DNA of 46,613 nucleotides from Advenella sp. S44 (GTDB lineage: Bacteria; Pseudomonadota; Gammaproteobacteria; Burkholderiales; Burkholderiaceae_B): NCBI RefSeq assembly GCF_002810445.1, contig NZ_NEXS01000015.1:1-46613 (forward strand), read 5' to 3'. The translations under genes and the position numbers were made by a program. A model generated the notes under the pieces. It was not told the origin of the DNA. It worked only from the letters and a program-made list of their open reading frames with translations, and did no database searches. Of this stretch, positions 40,558 to 46,613 are shown one piece after another; position 1 is the first letter of the stretch; each line of letters opens with the position of its first letter.

Positions 40558-41310
40558 TTAAATATCTAACATATTACGAAGAAGCTCAGAAGAAATAGCG
40601 CGTTCTCGTGCAAGTCCAATCCGAATTGAATCGGTTAAAGCTAAGAATTTATATAGATTTACATCTTGTTTTACCGCTATTGGTACTGACTCATGAATAG
40701 GTTCCAATGTCATTCCTTTAGTATTTCCTCTGGCATCAGGCCATACCAAAGGGGTTTCACCTGCCGAACTAATGCTGCCTTTTAATGCTGGTGCTGCCCA
40801 CGCTGTTGCGATACCTCGTGTTAGCGCTCCGCGCTTAGCTGGAAATACATATTTCAATCCATAAATTACAAACTCACCAAGTGCAGTAGCATTAATACGC
40901 GGTATTTCAGTGAGTCGTTGAGGTTCCGCTAAGCCGACGTCATAACATCTCGCTAGAGAAAGTGCTACTTGCGATTTACTGATACCTGTCATTCTTGCTA
41001 GGGAGCGAACTTTGTATTTATCACTTATAGATTCTGGCAAACCAGGAGATCTCGCTAAAGAACGCGCTACTTGAGCTTTACTAATAGGAGTCATTTTTGC
41101 TAGGGAGCGAACTTTGTATATATCACTTTTAGATTCTGGCAAACCAGGCAGTGTGTGCTGACTTAAATCGAATGCCATATCATCATCTGGATAATAGGGA
41201 TCTTCTATTTCCCAATCTTGCCAATTGCTTTCGTCGACATAATCATTGCCTCGTTCACTTATTTCTAAGCTGGCTAATTTAAACAGTAATAAAATGTCTT
41301 GACCTTTCAT
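40558..41310 (-). CDS. HTH regulator with a tandemly duplicated HTH
   Basis: A 250-residue protein starting MKGQDILLLFKLASLEISER (ATG at 41310). A 34-residue unit is repeated back to back: YKVRSLAKMTPISKAQVARS and YKVRSLARMTGISKSQVALS, each an HTH. The C-terminal part (GLKYVFPAKRGALTRGIATA, AAPALKGSISSAGETPLVWP, LYKFLALTDSIRIG) is shared by regulators that pair with NTase genes. It probably represses its own operon through 41329-41352. Confidence 0.7.
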   Translation of the reverse strand: MKGQDILLLFKLASLEISERGNDYVDESNWQDWEIEDPYYPDDDMAFDLSQHTLPGLPESKSDIYKVRSLAKMTPISKAQVARSLARSPGLPESISDKYKVRSLARMTGISKSQVALSLARCYDVGLAEPQRLTEIPRINATALGEFVIYGLKYVFPAKRGALTRGIATAWAAPALKGSISSAGETPLVWPDARGNTKGMTLEPIHESVPIAVKQDVNLYKFLALTDSIRIGLARERAISSELLRNMLDI

Positions 41311-41328
41311 AATTATTCCAAACCTATC

Positions 41329-41352
41329 GTCCTGCGTCCTAGGACTTAGGAC
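41329..41352. promoter_or_regulatory. double palindromic operator of the HTH-NTase-PP2C operon
   Basis: GTCCT-GC-GTCCT followed by AGGAC-TT-AGGAC: two direct half-sites facing two inverse ones, symmetric in all four 5-bp words. It lies 19 bases upstream of the HTH start. TATAAT and TTGACA elements are present just beyond (41353-41384), although with a short 14-base spacer. It is a good site for the dimeric HTH protein. Confidence 0.7.
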
Positions 41353-41382
41353 AATGATTATACATACAAACTCAATTGTCAA

Positions 41383-41667
41383 CCTTTTTCCAGTTTATGG
41401 GAAAATTAAACAACTTTAAGCAACTGCCATTTGAGTGTGCTCAAACGCCATAACCCGTAGAACGCGTAATTTCAGTAAAAAGCATGATTTATATGTCACT
41501 GACATAGATTGAAGATCTATATTCCATTTTCTCCAAGACGTAGTAGTTAATAACTATAATTATTAACTATACGATTATTGTGCGAATTATCGGCTTATCG
41601 TAGAATAGAGCACAGGTAACCAACTATGCGCCCCGGATTTGTGGACGGGCACAAAGTGTAAGAATAG
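41383..41667 (+). other. divergent intergenic region with a 9-bp inverted repeat
   Basis: The region is AT-rich and without an ORF. AGTTAATAA-CTATAA-TTATTAACT (41545-41568) is a perfect 9-bp inverted repeat, about 130 bases upstream of the DUF1835 gene, and may be its operator. It resembles in composition the parFG repeats. Nothing else is recognised. Confidence 0.5.
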
Positions 41668-41697
41668 TTGGGGAAAAATCAGACGGAAGGAGATTCA

Positions 41698-42468
41698 GTG
41701 GGCAAAACCGTACACATAATACCGGGTGAATCAGCGGCGAGTTCGTTCCGGCACGCGCTTGCGCTGGCCGGCCGAGACGATGAATATATTGTGTTTATTG
41801 ATGATCTCAGTGGGGGCCCCATCGCGTCGGACGATCCTTCTGTCCGAATCAATTGGTGGAATGAACAGTTTGACTGGCCAGAGGTTCAAGATAATATCCT
41901 GACCTTTTGGCAGAACATCGTGGCAAGTGAGGCTAAGATTGTCGTCTGGTTTGGCCAGTTCTCAGCGCGAGAGTGTGCATTTCGCCACGCGTTCGCCTGG
42001 CATTTTCGTGAGCGTCCCTATTATGTGGTCGATGTGACCGGCCAACGTGTGCCGTCTCATGCCGGTGAATTGACCGAGCCCTTGAAGGCTTTAGCCGTTG
42101 TACGGCCCGAGGGACTGGCGTCCTTGTTGGGAAGCGAACGGGCAGTTTCATCACAAGAAGAGCTGCACTATCGGAGCAATTGGACGCGACTTCTAACTGA
42201 AAATACCCCGTTTCGCATTGTCACGCCGGCGGGACTTGTTTCCGCGCCGCTGGACTACTTCGACCCCATGATCTTGGATCAAGCGGGCTCAGATTGGAAG
42301 CAAATGGCCTATGTGATTGCACATGTCCTGGGCGTCAGCCTCGCGCCGTACCGGCAGGTGTCGGATTTGACGTTACATCAACGGGCGCTCGCACTGGTCG
42401 ATAGCGGTCAGTTACTGGCGAGGGGGTATCCGTTGAATATGAGAGCGTGTCATATAAAACGTGCGTAA
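41698..42468 (+). CDS. DUF1835-domain protein
   Basis: A protein of about 256 residues. GTG start with AAGGAG six bases upstream. The opening TVHIIPGESAASSFRHALAL, YIVFIDDLSGGPIAS and RINWWNEQF match DUF1835, whose members have been linked to small-molecule or stress functions without a settled role. The C-terminal region (KQMAYVIAHVLGVSLAPYRQ, LALVDSGQLLARGYPL) resembles DUF3658. It is the first gene of a plus-strand set with the WGR and recombinase genes. Confidence 0.7.
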   Translation: MGKTVHIIPGESAASSFRHALALAGRDDEYIVFIDDLSGGPIASDDPSVRINWWNEQFDWPEVQDNILTFWQNIVASEAKIVVWFGQFSARECAFRHAFAWHFRERPYYVVDVTGQRVPSHAGELTEPLKALAVVRPEGLASLLGSERAVSSQEELHYRSNWTRLLTENTPFRIVTPAGLVSAPLDYFDPMILDQAGSDWKQMAYVIAHVLGVSLAPYRQVSDLTLHQRALALVDSGQLLARGYPLNMRACHIKRA

Positions 42469-42506
42469 GCGGATCGCATGGAGCGGGCAAAGAACACCAC
42501 GATGAC

Positions 42507-42587
42507 ATGGCGACAATCTACCATTTCACAGCCGATGACAACGTTTTTATACTCAAACGAGTCAGTCTCACTGCCCGCGAGACGTGA
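42507..42587 (+). CDS. possible 26-residue ORF
   Basis: The ATG at 42507 opens MATIYHFTADDNVFILKRVS and ends LTARET. The composition is protein-like and the position between DUF1835 and WGR genes is plausible, but there is no good ribosome-binding site. It may be a decayed gene. Confidence 0.3.
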   Translation: MATIYHFTADDNVFILKRVSLTARET

Positions 42588-42605
42588 CACGGTAAGGAGC
42601 TGGCC

Positions 42606-42884
42606 ATGGCCAACATCGCTTTTACCTCAACCTTGGACGAGGCAACACAAGCGTTTGACGAAAGACATACTCACTACTGGACTCATCCCGGGACCGGGCG
42701 CTACTACGCCGCGAGCCTGATCATCAATCTGTTTGGCCAATGGGAACTGAAGCAGGCCTGGGGCAGTCTATCGAGCCGACGGGGCCGACTGCGCTATGTG
42801 CCCTTGACCGGCCTGGCCGAGGGCCAAGCGCAATTGCAGAGGGTGGTTCAGCGGCGTCTTCAGCGCGGTTATGTGGCCGGTTAG
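42606..42884 (+). CDS. small WGR-domain protein
   Basis: A 92-residue protein with AAGGAG seven bases before the ATG. Core RYYAASLIINLFGQWELKQA then WGSLSSRRGRLRYVPL, with AEGQAQLQRVVQRRLQRGY at the end: a WGR fold with Arg replaced by Ser. It precedes the recombinase and may assist DNA binding; that is inference. Confidence 0.75.
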   Translation: MANIAFTSTLDEATQAFDERHTHYWTHPGTGRYYAASLIINLFGQWELKQAWGSLSSRRGRLRYVPLTGLAEGQAQLQRVVQRRLQRGYVAG

Positions 42885-42935
42885 GTGTCCTGGACTGTCA
42901 GGATAGTGCAGTATCGTTAAACAGCTAATTAACTG

Positions 42936-42959
42936 TATAACCATATAACCATATAACTA
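42936..42959. repeat. three tandem 8-bp repeats before the recombinase
   Basis: TATAACCA, TATAACCA, TATAACTA in tandem. The last form also occurs twice in tandem at 34782-34797 after parG, and the same half-word lies in the parFG upstream palindromes. This suggests that ParG or a related protein also binds here. Confidence 0.5.
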
Positions 42960-42998
42960 AATAATTAGTAACTCAGACCGTAGAAGGAAACCTGATTG

Positions 42999-45191
42999 AT
43001 GGCCAGCGTCAAAGAGCTCTTACCCGTGCGCAAGATCGGCCTGCACCACATTGCGTTTTACCGGGCTTTTTTTGAAAACACCCTGAATCTGGCCGATATC
43101 GCCGATCAGTACCTGGAGACCGGCCGCAACCTGGTTGATGCGCGCCATACCCTGATCCTGGTCCAAGATGCCTTATTAGTGGTGGGGGCCCGCAAGAATA
43201 AGGAACCCGAACAGCTGGCCCTGTTAAAACTGCCGGCCAGCGTACGCAAAAGCGTCACTGAGACCCAAAAGATGCTCGATCGGCTGCGGGCGATTAAAAA
43301 GCAAGTCGCCGGTCAGGCGCACTCACTGGAGCCATCCGTGTCTGTGACACCGATCTCGTTTGAGGATTTTATTGCCGCGTTTGATCCGGACAATGTGCTG
43401 GGTCAGGAAGAGCAGTTGTCGTTTTATTATGCTGAAGTCGGTGGTAGTCTCACCTCGGCCACTGAGGAGGCGAAACGGGAAGACCGCGAACGCCTGGCCC
43501 TGGTGCCTGAGCCCGAAGACGACAACCTGTCTGAGGCTCAAAAAGCGCTGCAGGCGCTGCACGTGAAAAACCTCGAGCGACGCCTGGTCATTATCAATGA
43601 ATTGGCGTTCGAATTGACCTCGACCCCAACACTGGATGATCCGGTGGCGGGGTGGTTTCATCCGAAGGTGGCCAATAAATTGATCCGGGCCCAGCTCGAT
43701 ACCCTTGGAAAGTTGGTGGATTTCGCGAACGAATATGGCTGGTGGTGGTTCAAGCATGTGAAGGGGCTGGGACAGGTGACGGCGGTCAAACTGACCACGT
43801 GGCTCAGCCAGAATGAGCACTTTTTAGAAAAGCAGATTTATCAGCATGTGCTCAAAAAAAGTAAAGACCTGCCGGGCGGTGTCCGACGGCGAAGCCCGAA
43901 GGTGGGCACACTGCTGATCCCACCGCAGACACCAGCGAACGATTCTAGCATGCTCGCCGAGGGCAGCCACCAAATTGAGCCATTAGAGGCGCTGCGACTG
44001 CCAGCACGGTTCAATGGCCAGCAAGGCAGTAATCGTGCGCCGCGACAAAATAACCGACTGAGTGCTCAGAATGACTATGAAGCGATTCATGAGTGGCTAG
44101 CGCTCTATAAGGCTCACACCTATCAGTCCTACCGAAAGGAAGCCGAGCGGCTCTTGTTGTGGAGTCTGTTCAATATGCAAAAACCGCTGTCGTCTCTCAC
44201 CACGCGAGATCTGTCGCTATTTCGGGATTTTCTATGTAACCCTCAGCCCGCCAGCTTGTGGGTAGCTAAACGAAAATACCCGCGTACCCATGAAAAATGG
44301 CGGCCTTTTGTGAATGCCAATCGACCGCCTGATGAGCCGGCAGCACTGGCCGCCGATCCGAGTCAAGAGGTCGAACTAAAGGGATCGATGAGTCGAGAGA
44401 GTGTTGCACATACGCTGACGGTGCTGGGGGGCTTGTTTGAATTTTTAACGAGCCAGCAGTATCTGCTCTCCAATCCGTTTAAGGGGCTGCCGAAGTTGTC
44501 CTCGAATCGGAGCATGCGCGTTAATCACCGGATTAATCAACGACTGTGGCGACGGATTCAGGATGGGTTAGATCACGTGCCGGCAAGCGATACTGTGGCG
44601 TATCGGACCGTGTTTGCGATTCGGTTTTTTTATTTGACGGGGCTCAGATTGTCGGAGCTGTGTGCGGCAAAGATGGGGGATTTCCTGGTTCAGGAAAACG
44701 ATGAAGGCAAGCTGGCCTGGTATTTGTCAGTCGAGGGAAAAGGGGAAAGGACAAGAGAGGTATACTTGGTGAAGCCGGCTCTGGATCTGTTGCAACAGTA
44801 CTTAGCAACGCAGGGGCTGGATACTGACCCGAGATTGAGTGATGCCGATGCGCCGCTGATCGGGTATAAAAAGTGGGTGACTGATGAACAGAGTGGAGAA
44901 GGGCGGGTAGAAAGACTCCCTATTTACCATACGGTGATTTATGCGGATATAAAGCGGCTTTTAGGCGAACTGGCAGATGAGATTGAAATGGAAGCACCGT
45001 TTGATGCGCAAGCGTTGAAAGCCATCACGCCGCATTGGTTGCGGCATACGTTTGCCTCGATGCTAGTGAAAACCACGCCTTTGGCTCAGGTGCGCGATAT
45101 GTTGGGGCATGCCAGTATCCACACCAGCAGTCTATATTTAGGGACTGAAAAAGAGGAAGGGGAGGAGGCAATGGAAAGGGCTTTTGAATGA
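42999..45191 (+). CDS. large tyrosine recombinase
   Basis: A protein of about 730 residues, much longer than XerC/D. The N-terminal ~350 residues have no recognised family and include a coiled-coil-like stretch (SVRKSVTETQKMLDRLRAIK). A SAM-like core-binding domain (about 365-500) follows, then the catalytic domain: FYLTGLRLSELCAAK (Arg), VEGKGERTREVYL (Lys), HWLRHTFAS (HxxR), GHASIHTSSLYLG (His and the Tyr nucleophile). All catalytic residues are present. A role in plasmid multimer resolution or integration is likely. Confidence 0.88.
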   Translation: MASVKELLPVRKIGLHHIAFYRAFFENTLNLADIADQYLETGRNLVDARHTLILVQDALLVVGARKNKEPEQLALLKLPASVRKSVTETQKMLDRLRAIKKQVAGQAHSLEPSVSVTPISFEDFIAAFDPDNVLGQEEQLSFYYAEVGGSLTSATEEAKREDRERLALVPEPEDDNLSEAQKALQALHVKNLERRLVIINELAFELTSTPTLDDPVAGWFHPKVANKLIRAQLDTLGKLVDFANEYGWWWFKHVKGLGQVTAVKLTTWLSQNEHFLEKQIYQHVLKKSKDLPGGVRRRSPKVGTLLIPPQTPANDSSMLAEGSHQIEPLEALRLPARFNGQQGSNRAPRQNNRLSAQNDYEAIHEWLALYKAHTYQSYRKEAERLLLWSLFNMQKPLSSLTTRDLSLFRDFLCNPQPASLWVAKRKYPRTHEKWRPFVNANRPPDEPAALAADPSQEVELKGSMSRESVAHTLTVLGGLFEFLTSQQYLLSNPFKGLPKLSSNRSMRVNHRINQRLWRRIQDGLDHVPASDTVAYRTVFAIRFFYLTGLRLSELCAAKMGDFLVQENDEGKLAWYLSVEGKGERTREVYLVKPALDLLQQYLATQGLDTDPRLSDADAPLIGYKKWVTDEQSGEGRVERLPIYHTVIYADIKRLLGELADEIEMEAPFDAQALKAITPHWLRHTFASMLVKTTPLAQVRDMLGHASIHTSSLYLGTEKEEGEEAMERAFE

Positions 45192-45425
45192 ATCTTCTTT
45201 ACATATTCAATGCATATTGTTTAAATATTCCAAAAGACATTCTCAGACCTCTCAATCCTTTTCAAACCAGCAATTTATTAATCCGATGCAGTCTAGTCAA
45301 CTCACACGGCATCACTACCTCGAGGACTACCTGCTGGTGTCCTAGGTTATATAGAGGAATATGGTGGGCAAAGAGGACATCTAATCACGAGCAAGAATAG
45401 AAAATGAATAAATGTGCTTTGAATG
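45192..45425 (+). other. short non-coding gap after the recombinase
   Basis: About 230 AT-rich bases. A 70-codon open frame starting in the recombinase stop (ATGA at 45188) has poor, Cys/Trp/Arg-biased composition and I do not regard it as a gene. No terminator was found. Confidence 0.4.
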
Positions 45426-45466
45426 TGTAAATACCCCATTTATAACACAGTCATCTCGTAGAGAAT

Positions 45467-46276
45467 TTATGCCGCATTTCGGTACTCTAACGGCGTCATG
45501 TCATTCAGTGAGTCGTGTGGTCGTTCAGTGTTATATAACTCAATCCAGTTTTCGGTTATTTGCTTTACCTCATTCAGGTTGTTGAAAATATATAAATCCA
45601 GTACATCATCACGATACGTTCGGTTAAATCGCTCAATGTATGCGTTCTGGTAAGGGCAACCAGGTTTGATGTAATCAATCATAATGCCATGCACTTTTGC
45701 CCAGCTGGTGAAGACTTCTGAGGTAAATTCACTGCCGTTATCAACGCGAATTTTCTCAGGGTAACCGTGCCATTCAGCCAGTTGGTCCAGATAACGTATT
45801 ACACGCAACGATGGCATACTGGTCGCGATATCAATGCCGAGTATTTCACGGTTAAAATCATCAATAACATTGAATGTCCGAAACCGGACTTTGTTGTGCA
45901 AGCTGTCGCTCATAAAGTCCATTGACCAGCACTTACCCAGCGCACTAGGCGCAACCAAAGGCTCAGGGTTGCGGTTAGGCAAGCGTCGCTTTCCTTTGCG
46001 CCGTAGGTTCAGTTTTAACTCAGTATAAACACGATACACTCGTTTGTGGTTCCAGCGGTGGCCTAGCTTGCGAAGACGTTTGAAGCACTTAGGAAAACCC
46101 CAGCGATGATGTTTTTCAATCAACGCATTGAGTGCATCAATGATTGCAGTGTCATCGGTTAACTTAGGTTCGTAATAATAAGCGGTACGGCTGATGCCAA
46201 CCGCATTACAGCAGGTTACAACGCTCGCGTTATACTGCACCTGTAGCTCACGTGCCCAAACTTTTCGTTCTGCCAC
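45467..46276 (-). CDS. IS3-family transposase OrfB
   Basis: A 269-residue protein. N-terminal HTH_21-like segment (MAERKVWARELQVQYNASVV), then the rve core: WSMDFMSDSLHN (Asp), IRVDNGSEFTSEVF (Asp), and AYIERFNRTYRDD (Glu). It ends ERPHDSLNDMTPLEYRNAA, typical of the IS51/IS407 groups. Confidence 0.93.
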   Translation of the reverse strand: MAERKVWARELQVQYNASVVTCCNAVGISRTAYYYEPKLTDDTAIIDALNALIEKHHRWGFPKCFKRLRKLGHRWNHKRVYRVYTELKLNLRRKGKRRLPNRNPEPLVAPSALGKCWSMDFMSDSLHNKVRFRTFNVIDDFNREILGIDIATSMPSLRVIRYLDQLAEWHGYPEKIRVDNGSEFTSEVFTSWAKVHGIMIDYIKPGCPYQNAYIERFNRTYRDDVLDLYIFNNLNEVKQITENWIELYNTERPHDSLNDMTPLEYRNAA

Positions 46277-46281
46277 AGGTG

Positions 46282-46548
46282 CTAAAGCTTTTTTATAATA
46301 TCTTCTTGCATCTGCGATTTTAGGCTCAAATCCGCATACATTTGTTTGAGCCGACGGTTTTCTTCTTCAAGCTCTTTTAAACGGCGCACATCGGATGCTT
46401 CCATACCGCCGTATTTTTCGCGCCACTTATAAAACGTTGAATTGCCGATGCCATACTTACGGCAGAGGTCTTTGATCGGCATACCAACTTCAGCTTCTTT
46501 CAAAATCGCCACAATTTGGCTTTCAGTCTTTCGTTTGCTCATCGTCAA
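46282..46548 (-). CDS. IS3-family OrfA
   Basis: An 88-residue protein with an HTH (MSKRKTESQIVAILKEAEVG, CRKYGIGNSTFYKWREKYGG) and a leucine-zipper-like tail (LKELEEENRRLKQMYADLSL). The stop precedes the orfB ATG by five bases; a fusion by frameshifting near the A-rich 3' end (DIIKKL) is expected. Confidence 0.92.
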   Translation of the reverse strand: MTMSKRKTESQIVAILKEAEVGMPIKDLCRKYGIGNSTFYKWREKYGGMEASDVRRLKELEEENRRLKQMYADLSLKSQMQEDIIKKL

Positions 46549-46613
46549 ACTCCTTTCGTTTAGCTTAAAAGAAATTCTACGAGTAATCTGTATTATTTTA
46601 CGGGGTAGTTACA

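Larger units (their letters stand above)
45426..46613 (-). mobile_element. IS3-family insertion sequence (IS407-like) ending at the window edge
   Basis: Ends TGTAAATACCCCATTTATAA at 45426 and, read inward from 46613, TGTAACTACCCCGTAAAATA. They are clearly inverted partners. The element is 1188 bp, with orfA and orfB on the minus strand. The outer flank on the right is outside the window, so the target duplication cannot be tested. It is unrelated at the sequence level to the IS3 copies at 1 and 30700. Confidence 0.9.

Noticed and set aside
45188-45400. 70-codon ORF overlapping the recombinase stop (ATGA)
   Set aside because: The overlap is suggestive, but the peptide is Cys/Trp/Arg-biased and unlike its neighbours, and no family is visible.
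1-46613. CRISPR arrays, rRNA or tRNA genes
   Set aside because: No regularly spaced repeats with unique spacers and no rRNA or tRNA signatures were seen in the window.

Overview
The window reads as a mosaic plasmid, or a plasmid cointegrate, from a gammaproteobacterium. A marine or halophilic lineage is possible, but nothing here fixes the genus. The left part has the layout of a low-copy broad-host-range backbone: ParA and a KorB-type ParB, a TrfB/KorA-like repressor, a DUF3717 protein, mazEF, a primase-type replication initiator with iteron-like repeats and a counter-transcribed RNA, ssb, brnTA and kfrA. The right part is more AT-rich and carries a second partition system (ParF/ParG type), a large tyrosine recombinase and a tight three-gene operon broken by an IS66 element.

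Layout. 1-1221: IS3-family copy 1, cut by the window edge. 1.27-8.4 kb: partition, control and replication block, mostly on the minus strand. 8.4-18.75 kb: a chromosome-like segment on the plus strand (an Mg2+ island with mgtE, mgtC, two orphan MgtC-tail-like proteins and an MgtA-remnant/porin chimera) and the minus strand (sulfide:quinone oxidoreductase, DUF1641 and their TetR regulator), ending in a TPP riboswitch and a thiC cut by a Tn3-family inverted repeat. A headless gene fragment lies at its left edge, so the segment looks captured. 18.75-21.9 kb: Tn3 remnant, brnTA, ssb, a membrane protein with an in-frame stop and a beheaded methyltransferase. 21.9-27.8 kb: a Tn3-family transposon with an IS481 element inside, an MDR oxidoreductase as cargo, tnpR, res and a frameshifted tnpA. 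27.8-29.9 kb: kfrA and two exported proteins, the second cut by a Tn7-type end. 29.9-33.7 kb: a Tn7 remnant (solitary end, AraC fragment, IS3 copy 2, truncated tnsB, intact tnsA, right end). 33.7-46.6 kb: parFG, SRAP/YedK, a PP2C gene split by IS66, NTase and HTH genes, DUF1835-WGR-recombinase, and an IS3-family element closing the window.

Regulation is unusually readable. The parAB promoter has a perfect palindrome between -35 and -10 and a parS-like 16-mer beside it, and the same 16-mer recurs inside parB. The rep leader is covered by an antisense RNA with its own promoter and terminator, and two of its loops carry CGCCAA (UUGGCG in the rep mRNA). The TetR gene and the sulfide operon carry near-identical palindromes.

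The most interesting element is the Mg2+ island at 9.2-14.8 kb. Genes there are preceded by short ORFs with good ribosome-binding sites and acidic or acidic-proline starts. One (9896-9958) closely resembles the enterobacterial MgtL leader peptide, and another holds a 15-bp perfect hairpin. Second is the HTH-NTase-PP2C operon at 36.0-41.3 kb, which can be rebuilt exactly across an IS66 insertion with an 8-bp target duplication and may be a defence or toxin-antitoxin cassette.
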